A stretch of 55,721 nucleotides of DNA from UBA2965 sp036526135 (lineage in GTDB: Bacteria > Pseudomonadota > Gammaproteobacteria > Pseudomonadales > Azotimanducaceae): positions 1 through 55,721 of the forward strand of contig DATCZA010000038.1 in NCBI GenBank assembly GCA_036526135.1, in the 5' to 3' direction. Positions within the stretch are counted from its first letter, which is position 1, and every line of letters starts with the position of its first letter. Below are positions 35,111 through 44,481 of this stretch, piece after piece. The notes below the pieces were generated by a model. The model was not told the DNA's origin, made no database searches, and saw only the letters and a program-made list of their open reading frames with translations. The position numbers and the translations under genes were made by a program.

Positions 35111-35692
35111 TCAGGCCAGCAGGCTGACCAGAGAGCGAACGTCGCCGTACTTCGCCTCGATGTCGTAGAGGTTGGCCGCGTGGGCGGCGGGGTCCCGGTC
35201 GCCCACGGCGTCTTCAATCACCGTCGTTCGATAGTCGTTCTGCAGAGCGTCCACCGCCGAGGCGCGCACGCAACCGCTGGTGGTGAATCCCGCTATGACA
35301 AGGCCGTCCACCGAAGCCTCCCGAAGCCAGCGGTACAGATCGGTGCCGAAGAAGCAGGATGCGTGGGTTTTGCGGAACACCCTGTCGGAGGCATCCACGG
35401 GCAACCTCGGGTCGATGGCGACCAGGGGGCTGCCCGCATCGAGCAGATTCAGAGCGGGGACCTTTTCCCGGAACACGCGGGCTTCGTCATCGGACTCGTA
35501 CCAGACGGTGGAGAAAAACCGGGGCCAGCCCGATTCGCCGGCCAGCGCCATCAGCTGCGCGATGACGCCAATCTCAGCCGAGAAGTCGGCGCCGAGCGCG
35601 CACGCGGGGTCAGTGAAAGCCACGCTCGCATCCACCACGAGAAGGGCCGGACGCTCGCCCAGACCGACCGACGTCTTGTCCAGGGCAGGCAC
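35111..35692 (-). CDS. Isochorismatase-family cysteine amidohydrolase (N-carbamoylsarcosine-amidase-like)
   Basis: A 193-residue cysteine hydrolase with the complete catalytic triad Asp21 (LLVVDASVAF), Lys108 (FRKTHAS) and Cys141 (FTTSGCVRASAVDA). The GCVRASAVDA block and size fit N-carbamoylsarcosine amidase and related N-carbamoyl or maleamate amidases better than true isochorismatases. It follows hydantoinase B by 6 bp on the same strand. In such a context it could hydrolyse the N-carbamoyl product of hydantoin opening to amino acid, CO2 and ammonia; this is inference from neighbours. Confidence 0.85.
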   Translation of the reverse strand: MPALDKTSVGLGERPALLVVDASVAFTDPACALGADFSAEIGVIAQLMALAGESGWPRFFSTVWYESDDEARVFREKVPALNLLDAGSPLVAIDPRLPVDASDRVFRKTHASCFFGTDLYRWLREASVDGLVIAGFTTSGCVRASAVDALQNDYRTTVIEDAVGDRDPAAHAANLYDIEAKYGDVRSLVSLLA

Positions 35693-35698
35693 GACCTG

Positions 35699-37582
35699 CT
35701 ACCCCGCCGCCAGACCGCTTCCCCGGCGGGCAAATACCGGTGCATCCGGCGGCTCCAGACCGGTCTCCTCGCGGCATCGGCGCTTGATCTCATCCACCGT
35801 GCCGCCAAAGTCGAACAGGGGAATCTCCTGGCGCGCCGCCCGCAGCTGCGACCTGAGCTGCTCGGTGGCGTCCGCATCGACGACCCCCGCAGCGTCGCAG
35901 ACCACGCCGTAGCGGCGGGCACCTTCCGCGGTGACCAGGCCGCGCTCGACGTCCTTGCCCACCCGCTCGGGCTCACGCTCGAAAGGATCACCCGCGCCGC
36001 CGCCGCCCCAGGTGTTGTAGTAGAGGATGTCTCCTTCGGCGACCTCGATCCGGTCGCACTTGGATGGCAGCTGTTCCTGGGTGCCGTCGACCCTGACCAG
36101 CACCTTGCTGCCCCGGCCGCCGGGCAGCCCGCCGTTGACTCCCCAGGGATAGGTGAGCCAGCGATCGTCGTGTATGGAGATCTGGCCGTCTTCCAGGAAA
36201 CGGTAGCCCATCCGGATCCCGTTGCCGCCCCTGTTCTGGCCGGGCCCTCCGGAGTCAGGGATCGTCTCGTAGGTCTCGATGCGCAGCGGGAAGTAGGCCT
36301 CGATGTACTCGTTGGGAACATTCGTGAAGCCGGGCCACAGCGAGTGGCCGTCGGGCCCGTCACCCATGGGCCGGCCCGGAATGCCTCCGAAGCCGATCTG
36401 GAAGAGCTGGTACCACTCGCCCTCCTTGTCGTAGCCCGAGTACATCAGGTGCGGGCTGTCGGAGAACCCGGCGGCGCAGAGGAACTCGGGATTGCCCTGC
36501 CCGAGCAAACCCGAGATCACGTCGAAGATGCGTCCGAGAGCGTGCGTTCGGCAAGACAGCGCCGCGGGTCGGCGCGGCTTGAGCATGCAGCCCTCGGGGA
36601 TGCGCACCTCCATGAAGTCGTAGAAGCCGTCGTTGAAGAGAATCTGAGGGTCGAACACCGAGATCATGAACGTCCCGCAGAACATCTTGAACATCTCTTC
36701 GTTGAGCAGGAAATTGATGGAGCCCGAGCTCTGGGGATCGGTGCCATCGAAATCGAAGATCACCTTGTCCCCTTCGCGCCACATCGCACAGCGGATCTTG
36801 TACGGCCCCATGCCCATGCCGTCGTCGCAGATGTAGTCCTCGAAAACCTGCTTGGTCTCCGGAACGGTATCCTGGATCAGCCGCGTCATTGCCCGACAGT
36901 TGCGGGCCAGCAACTCGTCCATGGCAGAGTAGAACACGTCGTCGCCGAAACGCTCGGCGATCTCGATGCAGCGCCGCTCCGCCATGTTGCAGGCGGCGAT
37001 CACCCCGTTGAAGTCCCCTTTGTTCCAGTGGGGCATGCGCGAGTTGCGCAGGACGATGCTGATGATGTCTTCCTGCAGCTCGCCTTTGCGGAATATCTTC
37101 ACCGGCGGCACCGCGACGCCTTCCTCGAAGATCTCCCGGGCGTCGATGGGCAGAGAGCCCGGCACTTTGCCGCCGATGTCGGTCATGTGGCCGAAGTGGG
37201 CGGCCCAGCAGAGGTGCCGGCCGTCTTTGAAGATCGGCTTCAGTACCAGCCAGTCGTTGAGATGGCTCACCGCGGCGCCGCAGCTGTACGGGTCGTTGGT
37301 GAATATCATGTCCCCTTCTTCGAGCACCCCGTCGAAGGCTTCCATGAACCCGTGGATGAACGAGCCGAACTGGCCCACCACCATCTTCCCTTCGACGTTG
37401 GCGATCATGGGGAACGCATCCCCCTGCTCCCGGATGCCCGGCGACATGGCCGTCCGGAACAGCGTGGCGTCCATTTCCACCCGAGCATTGCGAAGCGCGT
37501 TCTCGATGATGTCCAGGGTCACCGGGTCCACGTCCAGCCGCGTGAACGGAGCGTCGTTGGTCTGTAGTATTCGTCCTGTCAT
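35699..37582 (-). CDS. hyuB: Hydantoinase B/oxoprolinase family protein
   Basis: Subunit B of an ATP-dependent hydantoinase/oxoprolinase-type enzyme (N-methylhydantoinase, acetophenone carboxylase and acetone carboxylase relatives). 627 residues is slightly longer than usual. Family stretches are visible: DPVTLDIIENALRNARVEMDA near the start, TNDPYSCGAAVSHLNDW, GGPGQNRGGNGIRMGYRF and NTWGGGGAGDPFEREP near the end. It works as a complex with the A subunit encoded 11 bp upstream. The cut between hydantoinase, 5-oxoprolinase and carboxylase functions cannot be made from sequence alone. Confidence 0.92.
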   Translation of the reverse strand: MTGRILQTNDAPFTRLDVDPVTLDIIENALRNARVEMDATLFRTAMSPGIREQGDAFPMIANVEGKMVVGQFGSFIHGFMEAFDGVLEEGDMIFTNDPYSCGAAVSHLNDWLVLKPIFKDGRHLCWAAHFGHMTDIGGKVPGSLPIDAREIFEEGVAVPPVKIFRKGELQEDIISIVLRNSRMPHWNKGDFNGVIAACNMAERRCIEIAERFGDDVFYSAMDELLARNCRAMTRLIQDTVPETKQVFEDYICDDGMGMGPYKIRCAMWREGDKVIFDFDGTDPQSSGSINFLLNEEMFKMFCGTFMISVFDPQILFNDGFYDFMEVRIPEGCMLKPRRPAALSCRTHALGRIFDVISGLLGQGNPEFLCAAGFSDSPHLMYSGYDKEGEWYQLFQIGFGGIPGRPMGDGPDGHSLWPGFTNVPNEYIEAYFPLRIETYETIPDSGGPGQNRGGNGIRMGYRFLEDGQISIHDDRWLTYPWGVNGGLPGGRGSKVLVRVDGTQEQLPSKCDRIEVAEGDILYYNTWGGGGAGDPFEREPERVGKDVERGLVTAEGARRYGVVCDAAGVVDADATEQLRSQLRAARQEIPLFDFGGTVDEIKRRCREETGLEPPDAPVFARRGSGLAAG

Positions 37583-37593
37583 GTGAGCGCCCC

Positions 37594-39678
37594 TCAGTCG
37601 TCGTGCCCGTCCGGGCGGATGAGCAGATTGCCTATACGGTCGACCTCGGCGTGATGCCCCGGAAGGATAAGAGTGGTCGAGTCCATCTCCATGATCACCG
37701 CCGGCCCCGGCACCACGTTACCCGGGTGGAGTCGCGCCCGGTCGTAAAGCGTTCCCGCGTGGGTCTGCCCGTCGGCATATATCTGGTGCTCCCCCAGGGA
37801 GGCGGCCGCGGGATCGGCCGCGCCCGGCTCCAACTCGGACGCGGAAACGTGCGCCTCCGGCCCTTCCACCACCACACGCAGATTGACGAACTCCTTGTCC
37901 GCATCCAGCGCAAAGGTGAAGAGCTGGTCGTGGAGCCGGTCGAACGCCTCCGACACCTTCGCGAACCCATCTGAGAGCAGATCCTCTTCGCTGGTATCCA
38001 CGGTGAGCACGAGGCCCTGGCCGCTGTAGCGAACGTCGACCTGGAACTGCGCCGTGATGTCGGCATCGGTGACCTGAGCCGCAGCGTCCCCGACGCCTTC
38101 GGCCAGCATGGCCTGCCGGGCGAGCGCTTCGAGCTGCTTGAGCTCGTCGGCAATGGCCGCCGGCTCGATGTCGTCCAGCTTGGAGATCAGCGTCCGGGAA
38201 GCTTCGTCGCGCAGCCTGGTGGTCGCGTCGCCATAGGCACACAGCACGCCGGGTCCTGGCGGGACGATCACGGGCCAGGCCTGGGTCAGCTTGCCCAGCG
38301 CGTTGGCGTGCAGCGGCCCCGCGCCGCCGAACGCGATGAGCGAGAAGTTGCGTGGATCGTAGCCCTTCTCCACCGAGACCAGCCGCAGGGCGCCAAACAT
38401 GTTCTCGTTGACGATCTTGACGATGCCTTCAGCCGCGGCTTCGAGGGAGAGCCCCATGGCGTCAGCGATCTGCTGCACGGCGGCCGCCGCTTTGTCCCGG
38501 CTGATGGTCATGTCGCCGCCGAGCTTCTGCTCCGCGGGCAGGTAGCCGAGAACCACGTTGGCATCCGTAACCGTCGGGCGCTCGCCGCCCAGATCATAGG
38601 CGGCCGGCCCGGGAACCGCCCCGGCCGAATCCGGACCTACGCGCAGCGCGCCGGTCAGCTCCGGCACGTAGGCGATGGACCCGCCGCCGGCACCCACTGT
38701 GCGCACGTCCATGGAGCTTGCCCGGACGTTGACGTCACCAACGGTGGTTTCCCTGCGCACCACGGCTTTGCCCTGCTCGATGAGGGACACATCCGTGGAC
38801 GTGCCGCCCATGTCGAAGGTCAGGAGGTTGTCGAACCCGGCCTGCCGGCCGACCCAAAGAGCGCCGGCAACCCCACCTGCCGGCCCGCTCATGAGCAGGT
38901 TCACCGGGTATTTGGCCGCAGCCGGAGCCGTGGAGAGGCCACCGTCCGATCTCAGAATCGATAGCTTCGGCGAGTTCATGCGCTCGTCGAGTTCCCGCTG
39001 CAGATTGTCGATGTAACGCGACACTTCGGGCCTGACGTAGGAGTTAGCCACGGTCGTGATGGTGCGTTCGTACTCCTGCATCTCCGGAATGACTTCCGAT
39101 GACAGAGAAACAGGCACGCCGGGGAGCTCTTCCGCGGCGATCTCCGCTAGGCGCTCCTCGTGGGCCGGGTTGGTAAAGCTGTTGATGAGCGATACGGTCA
39201 ATGCCTCGATGCCGCGGGCGCCCAGGGAACGAAGCGCCGATCTGGCAGCGTCTTCGTCGAGCGCTTCGACTACCGAGCCGTCAGCGCCGATGCGCTCGGG
39301 GACCTCCACCGTGCACTCCAGCGGCGCCATGGGATCCGACTTGTTGTAGATCACCCAGCCGCCCAAGCCGCCGGGCACGTAGGATCGGGCAATCTGCAGG
39401 ACCTGCCGGTACCCGCGCGTGGTCACGAGACCGACCAGGGCGCCACGGCCGGTGAGGACCGCATTGGTTGCCACGGTGGTGCCGTGGGTGACCTGGGTGA
39501 TCGCCGCCGGATCCACGCCCGCGTTGGCGCACGCCCTGGCAATGCCGTTGAGCACGCCCACAGATGAGTCCTCCGGCGTCGAAGGAACCTTGGCCGTATG
39601 CACGGCGCCGCTCTCGGAATCGATCAGCAACACGTCCGTGAACGTTCCACCGACATCTACGCCCAGCTTGTATGTCAT
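37594..39678 (-). CDS. hyuA: Hydantoinase A/oxoprolinase family protein
   Basis: ATP-using subunit of the hydantoinase/oxoprolinase complex. Nucleotide-binding elements of the acetate-kinase/actin-like fold are visible: LGVDVGGTFTDVLLID at the N-terminus, HGTTVATNAVL, SGPAGGVAGALWVG and FDMGGTSTDVSLI. The zinc-binding HxxD-type features of oxoprolinases are not something I can confirm. 694 residues, typical. It starts 2 bp after the HMG-CoA lyase stop and precedes hyuB by 11 bp. The gene order hyuA-hyuB-amidase supports opening of a cyclic ureide followed by N-carbamoyl hydrolysis. Confidence 0.92.
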   Translation of the reverse strand: MTYKLGVDVGGTFTDVLLIDSESGAVHTAKVPSTPEDSSVGVLNGIARACANAGVDPAAITQVTHGTTVATNAVLTGRGALVGLVTTRGYRQVLQIARSYVPGGLGGWVIYNKSDPMAPLECTVEVPERIGADGSVVEALDEDAARSALRSLGARGIEALTVSLINSFTNPAHEERLAEIAAEELPGVPVSLSSEVIPEMQEYERTITTVANSYVRPEVSRYIDNLQRELDERMNSPKLSILRSDGGLSTAPAAAKYPVNLLMSGPAGGVAGALWVGRQAGFDNLLTFDMGGTSTDVSLIEQGKAVVRRETTVGDVNVRASSMDVRTVGAGGGSIAYVPELTGALRVGPDSAGAVPGPAAYDLGGERPTVTDANVVLGYLPAEQKLGGDMTISRDKAAAAVQQIADAMGLSLEAAAEGIVKIVNENMFGALRLVSVEKGYDPRNFSLIAFGGAGPLHANALGKLTQAWPVIVPPGPGVLCAYGDATTRLRDEASRTLISKLDDIEPAAIADELKQLEALARQAMLAEGVGDAAAQVTDADITAQFQVDVRYSGQGLVLTVDTSEEDLLSDGFAKVSEAFDRLHDQLFTFALDADKEFVNLRVVVEGPEAHVSASELEPGAADPAAASLGEHQIYADGQTHAGTLYDRARLHPGNVVPGPAVIMEMDSTTLILPGHHAEVDRIGNLLIRPDGHDD

Positions 39679-39680
39679 GG

Positions 39681-40586
39681 TCAGGCCGCCTCCGTCTTTC
39701 TGCCCAGCTGCCAGGCAAGCGAGCGGCCACCCAGGTCATGACCCACCAGCTCGCGCGCCAGCGCGACCACCGAGAGCAACGAGTCCATGTCGATTCCCGT
39801 ATGGAAGCCGGCCTGCTCGAGCATGGAGGCCAGATCTTCCGTGGCCAGATTGCCAGCAGCGCCCGGCGCGAAAGGGCAGCCCCCCAGCCCGCCTATGCTG
39901 GAATCGAACTTGCGGATCCCGCATTCCAGCGCCTGCCAGGCGTTTGCCAATGCCAGCGCTCGGGTGTCGTGAAAGTGGGCCGAGAGCCGTTCAGCACCGA
40001 AGGCGCCGATGAGCTTTTCAAAAAGAGACTTCACCTGGGCCGGATTCGCCGCGCCGATGGTGTCCGCCACGATCACTTCGGCCGCCCCCGCGTCGAACAT
40101 GCGCCCGGCAAGGGACGCTACTGTTTCTTCTGAGACGAGACCCTCGTAAGGGCACTCCACTGCCACCGATACGTAAGCACGAGCGTGGATACCGTCCTGA
40201 ACAGCCCGGCCGACCACCTCCTCGCAGACGCGCACCGTGGTCTCCAGATCCATGTTGATGTTCTTCAGATTCATGGTCTCGGTGGCCGAGAGCACCACGG
40301 CAACGGAGCGGATCCCGGCGTCACGGGCCAGCTCGTAGCCCTTGTGATTAGGCACCAGCGCGCTGCAATCGGCGCGAGAGAGATCAATGCCGGCAACGAC
40401 CCGATCCGCGCCGGCCATCTTCGGCACGGCCCGCGGGCTGACGAAGCTCGCCACCTCCACCGCGGGCACGCCGGCGTCGATCAGTCGGTTGATGAGCAAC
40501 GCTCGGTCCTCGGGCGTTACGTCCGCAGCGTCGTTCTGCAGACCGTCCCGGGGCCCGACGTCGTTGATGATTACGGTTTCGGTCAT
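39681..40586 (-). CDS. Hydroxymethylglutaryl-CoA lyase family protein
   Basis: Cleaves 3-hydroxy-3-methylglutaryl-CoA (or a related 3-hydroxyacyl-CoA such as citramalyl-CoA) to acetyl-CoA and a keto acid. From the ATG at 40586 the protein is 301 residues. Active-site residues match HMG-CoA lyase: Arg13-Asp14 in GPRDGLQ, the metal ligands His204 and His206 in SAHFHDTRA, and the flexible-loop Cys237 in GGLGGCPFAPGAAGN. An upstream in-frame ATG at 40679 would overlap the CoA-transferase gene by 60 bp and has no family match. It lies between the CoA-transferase and hyuA on one strand. Confidence 0.92.
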   Translation of the reverse strand: MTETVIINDVGPRDGLQNDAADVTPEDRALLINRLIDAGVPAVEVASFVSPRAVPKMAGADRVVAGIDLSRADCSALVPNHKGYELARDAGIRSVAVVLSATETMNLKNINMDLETTVRVCEEVVGRAVQDGIHARAYVSVAVECPYEGLVSEETVASLAGRMFDAGAAEVIVADTIGAANPAQVKSLFEKLIGAFGAERLSAHFHDTRALALANAWQALECGIRKFDSSIGGLGGCPFAPGAAGNLATEDLASMLEQAGFHTGIDMDSLLSVVALARELVGHDLGGRSLAWQLGRKTEAA

Positions 40587-40618
40587 CTTTCCAATCCTCG
40601 TCCAGCCCGCTGCGCGGG

Positions 40619-41821
40619 TCAGGCAATCGCGCCGGCTTCCATTCCTTCGGCGATCCGGGCTTCGGCCATCCCCGCCCACTCGGCAAAGACTTCCCGGGTG
40701 TGGGCTCCCAGCAGCGGTGGCGGCGAGAACGTCTCCGCCGGCGTGCCGGAGAGCTTGATGGGATTGCCGGGCACTTTGACGCGCCCGCCATCCGGATGCT
40801 CCACCTCCACGACCATGTGCCGATGGAGGATCTGGGGGTCATCCAGGGCCTGCGCGATGTTGTTTACCCGCGCGCAGGGGATGCGCGCCGCTTCCAGGGC
40901 TTCCAGCCACTCCGCCGCCGGACGGGTAAGGAGCCTTTCACCGATGAGACCCTCGATGTACGCCTTGTGCTCGAGCCGCTTGGGCGCCGTGGCGAACTCA
41001 GGCTTGCGCAGCTCATCGATCTCCAGCAGGTCGCACAGGGCCGGCCAGAAGGTGTCACCGATCACCGCGATGATGATCGTGTCGTCCGCGGTTTCGAAGG
41101 TGTTGTACGGGGTGTGCACGAAGTGGCTGTTGCCGATGGGCCCGGGCACCTCGCCGGACAGGGTGTACATGGTCGCCATGTAGTTGAGCAGGCTGATCTG
41201 CACATCGAGCATGGAGATGTCCACGTGCTGGCCAACGCCCGTGCGCTCTCGCGCCAGAAGCGCAGCCTGCACGCCCATGACCGCGAACATCCCACCGCCG
41301 AGGTCGCCGATGGGGATGCCGGCACGGACCGCCTCACCGGGGCCGCTGCCAGTGATGGACATGCCCCCGCCGAGCCCCTGGACGATCTGATCGAAAGCCG
41401 GCCGCCGGTAGTGGGGGCCGTCTTCGCCGAACCCGGAAACCGAGCAGGTCACGATGCGGGGATTCACCGCCGCCAGGCTGTCATGATCAATGAGCAGTCG
41501 CTTGGTGACATCGGCGGAGAAGTTGTCCAGAACGATGTCAGCGACCTTGACCAGCTCGTAGAAGTACCGGCGACCCGTTTCCGATTTGAGGTCGATGGCC
41601 ACGCTTCGCTTGTTGCGGTTGAGCGTGAAGAAGTACGCGCCCATCCCTTTGAACGAGTTCTTGGGATCGGTTTCGAGCAGGCGCCGGGTGCCCTCGCCGG
41701 TACCCGGCGGCTCCACCTTCACGGTGTCGCAGCCGAGATCGGCAAGGATCATGCCTGCATATGGACCCGACAGCATGTGTGTCAGGTCCAGCAGGCGAAT
41801 GCCCTCGAGAGGCTTCGACAT
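40619..41821 (-). CDS. CaiB/BaiF-type (class III) CoA-transferase
   Basis: Moves CoA between carboxylic acids through an enzyme-bound anhydride. The 400 residues carry family motifs: the N-terminal LEGIRLLDLTHMLSGPYAGMILADLG, TLNRNKRSVAIDLKS, and the catalytic aspartate Asp173 in GIPIGDLGGGMFAV. With the HMG-CoA lyase 32 bp downstream it makes a pair like the human SUGCT/HMG-CoA lyase couple: activation of 3-hydroxy-3-methylglutarate (or a related acid) followed by cleavage. This substrate assignment is inference. It lies 30 bp after the TonB receptor stop on the same strand. Confidence 0.92.
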   Translation of the reverse strand: MSKPLEGIRLLDLTHMLSGPYAGMILADLGCDTVKVEPPGTGEGTRRLLETDPKNSFKGMGAYFFTLNRNKRSVAIDLKSETGRRYFYELVKVADIVLDNFSADVTKRLLIDHDSLAAVNPRIVTCSVSGFGEDGPHYRRPAFDQIVQGLGGGMSITGSGPGEAVRAGIPIGDLGGGMFAVMGVQAALLARERTGVGQHVDISMLDVQISLLNYMATMYTLSGEVPGPIGNSHFVHTPYNTFETADDTIIIAVIGDTFWPALCDLLEIDELRKPEFATAPKRLEHKAYIEGLIGERLLTRPAAEWLEALEAARIPCARVNNIAQALDDPQILHRHMVVEVEHPDGGRVKVPGNPIKLSGTPAETFSPPPLLGAHTREVFAEWAGMAEARIAEGMEAGAIA

Positions 41822-41851
41822 CTTCGATCCAGCCCTCCCCGAGGTTCTACC

Positions 41852-44410
41852 CTAGAAGCGGTAGCTCACCTCGACCCCGTAACGGCGCCTGGCACCCGGA
41901 TGATCGAACGCGCCGCCGAACTCCGGCGCCGGGATCACTTCCTCCAGATACTTCTCGTCGCCGATGTTCTTGGCGAAACCCAGAACCGACCAGTTCTCGC
42001 CCTGAATGCCGGCACGGACGTCCACCGTCACGTAGGCGTCGCGCTTGGAATTCTCGAAGTCCGCGAAGCCGAGAGGCCCCGACCCTTCCCCGAAAATCGA
42101 TATCTCGAATAGCGGGGAGAAAATCGTCGGACGCTGACCGCTCTGAACCGTGTGGAACCAGGTATCACCCACGAACTGGGCGTCCACCCGGGCAAAGAGA
42201 TTCAGGTCGCCGCTCAACGGGTAATTCAGCTCCGCTCCGACGTTGAAGGTGTAGTCGGGTGTGTACGGCGCGTCGTTCCCAACGGTGTCGGGCCGCGCCG
42301 AGTTGTCCTTGATCTCGCTCTCTATGATGTTCGCACCCGCGTAGACGCTGACGTAGTCGTGCAGCTGGGCCGTGGCGGCGAGCTCGAATCCGTAGATCTC
42401 CACCTCGTCGAGGTTTGAGACCACCCGCAGGAGCCCGAAGGTACCCACGAAGAATTCGAAGAACTGCATGTCGTCAACCTCGACGTAATAGGCCGCGCCC
42501 TCGAGGCTCAATCGGCCATCCCACAGCTGGGACTTGAAGCCCACCTCGAAGGCGCTGGAGGTCTCCTCCTCGAAATCATCGTTGATCTGCGGCAACGGCA
42601 CGCCAAGAATGTCGGCAAATGCAGGCCCTCCGAGCACGTCTCCGTTGATCAGCCCGTTGATGAAGCCGTCGACGGTGGCCTGACTGCCCTGGTTGTTGAA
42701 CCCGCCGGCCTTGAAGCCCTTGCCCCAGGTGCCGAAGATCGTGAAGTCCTCGGTCACGTCCCAGGTCAGCGCCACCTTGGGCTGGATCTCCTCGAACGTC
42801 TTGCTCTTGTCGGGAATCGCGCCACCAATCAGCCCGGGATTGAGCGGGTCTTCGTCACCCGGGACCAAATCGATCACGGTGGAATACACATCCGTGGGTA
42901 CGAGGTTGGAAACATCGCGCTCCTCACGGTCGTAGCGCAGGGCGAAGGAGAGCTCCACGGCATCGGTGATGTCGTACTCGAGCTGGCCGAAGACGGCGAA
43001 GACGTCGCTTTCGAAGTCGTCGTAAACCAGGGCCTCGGTCCGGTTCGGGCCGCTGGTCTGCAGCAGGCCGCGGATCGGCTTCTCGCCGCTGTCCGTGTTC
43101 AGGGAAATCCCCACCTGACGGTCGATGGTCAGGAAGTAGACGCCGCCCATCCAGCGCAGCGCCTGATCGACGGGCGATGCGAGACGCAGCTCGAAGCTGA
43201 AATCATCCTGATCGCGCACCTGCTCCTGGATGCCATCGCATGTTGTAGGCGTATAGGGCCCGAAGAAGGACCCTGAGAAATCCGGCGTAAAGATGATGCC
43301 CACGGGGCTCGCACCGAGAATCTGCGGTGGTGGCAGAATCACGCCTTGGGCATTCAGGGTCGCTGTGGAATCCAGACAGGCGTCATTGCCTTGGAAGAAC
43401 CCAAACGCCGCCGACGTACCGTCCGCGATGAAGTCGTTCTGAATATCGCTGTAGAGCATCCAGCCCGTGAGCGTGTAGCCGTTCTCGAACTCGTAGTCGG
43501 CCTTCACCGAGAGCTCCAACGCCTCCTGGTTATTGTCCGAGTCCACGTTGTGCTGGAAGACGAACTCGTGGTCGTTGACGTCCTCGAACGCTGCCGGCGC
43601 GTTGGCGCCCTCGGCAAAGATGGGCAGGTGGAAGGTGGCATTGAAGGTGATGGCGGAGGCGTCCACCTCCCCGTAACGGCCCTTCATGTCCACCGAAAGG
43701 CGATCGTTGGGCTCCCAGAGCAAACGGCCGTCGATGTCGTAGTTCTTGAAACGATCGATGGTTGACGAGTCGTTCTTGAACTCGTTGCGCCAGAAGCCGT
43801 CCGTGTCGCGATAGGTGCCGGACAGGCGGAAGAAGAGCTCGTCCTCCACGATGGGGCCACTCACCGTGCCCTGGACGAAAAGGCTGTCATCGTTGGCGTA
43901 GCTCGTCTTGATGCTGCCGGTAAACTCCTCGGTCGGCCGCTCCGTGGTGACGATGACCGCCCCGGCCGCGGCGTTACGGCCGTAGATGGCGCCCTGGGGC
44001 CCTTTGAACACTTCGATCTGCTGCAGGCCCGGGTACTCGCGGTTGAACGCCGCCGGGTTGGTGTGGAGGATGCCGTCGACGATGAACGCAAAGCTGTTCT
44101 CCGCGTCGCGGGCGCCGTTGATTCCGCGGATGTTGACCTGGGTGTCCCCTACCTCAGCGGTGTTTACCAGCGTCACACCAGGAGTGAGCCGGATGAAGTC
44201 CTCCACCCGCTCGACCCCGGCCCCTTCGATGGTCGACTGCCCGATGGCCGTTACCGTCCCGGGCACGTCCTGAACGGACTCCGCCCGGCGCCGGGCAGTC
44301 ACCACCAGCTCCTCGATCATCGCCCCTTCGCCCTCGGCGACAGCGAACTCAGGCATGAGCACGGCTACCGCCAGCACCCCGCCGATCAACGCGCTTCTTA
44401 AGATTTCCAT
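41852..44410 (-). CDS. TonB-dependent receptor
   Basis: A complete outer-membrane receptor of 852 residues: signal peptide, TonB-box-like IEELVVTARRR at 32-42, plug motifs VNIRGINGARD and QIEVFKGPQGAIYGRNAAAGAV, and a 22-stranded barrel ending in the aromatic RRRYGVEVSYRF. The receptor family (VFKGPQGAIYGRN plug) is the one frequent in degraders of steroids, terpenoids and aromatics and not only in siderophore uptake. No FecA-type N-terminal signalling extension is seen. Position in front of the CoA-transferase/hydantoinase genes suggests that it takes up the substrate of that pathway. Confidence 0.95.
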   Translation of the reverse strand: MEILRSALIGGVLAVAVLMPEFAVAEGEGAMIEELVVTARRRAESVQDVPGTVTAIGQSTIEGAGVERVEDFIRLTPGVTLVNTAEVGDTQVNIRGINGARDAENSFAFIVDGILHTNPAAFNREYPGLQQIEVFKGPQGAIYGRNAAAGAVIVTTERPTEEFTGSIKTSYANDDSLFVQGTVSGPIVEDELFFRLSGTYRDTDGFWRNEFKNDSSTIDRFKNYDIDGRLLWEPNDRLSVDMKGRYGEVDASAITFNATFHLPIFAEGANAPAAFEDVNDHEFVFQHNVDSDNNQEALELSVKADYEFENGYTLTGWMLYSDIQNDFIADGTSAAFGFFQGNDACLDSTATLNAQGVILPPPQILGASPVGIIFTPDFSGSFFGPYTPTTCDGIQEQVRDQDDFSFELRLASPVDQALRWMGGVYFLTIDRQVGISLNTDSGEKPIRGLLQTSGPNRTEALVYDDFESDVFAVFGQLEYDITDAVELSFALRYDREERDVSNLVPTDVYSTVIDLVPGDEDPLNPGLIGGAIPDKSKTFEEIQPKVALTWDVTEDFTIFGTWGKGFKAGGFNNQGSQATVDGFINGLINGDVLGGPAFADILGVPLPQINDDFEEETSSAFEVGFKSQLWDGRLSLEGAAYYVEVDDMQFFEFFVGTFGLLRVVSNLDEVEIYGFELAATAQLHDYVSVYAGANIIESEIKDNSARPDTVGNDAPYTPDYTFNVGAELNYPLSGDLNLFARVDAQFVGDTWFHTVQSGQRPTIFSPLFEISIFGEGSGPLGFADFENSKRDAYVTVDVRAGIQGENWSVLGFAKNIGDEKYLEEVIPAPEFGGAFDHPGARRRYGVEVSYRF

Positions 44411-44481
44411 CGTTTCTTACCCCCTATTGACCCTTGTGATTCTGACCCTCGTCATTCGGGATCAGGAACACCGCTCCTGAC

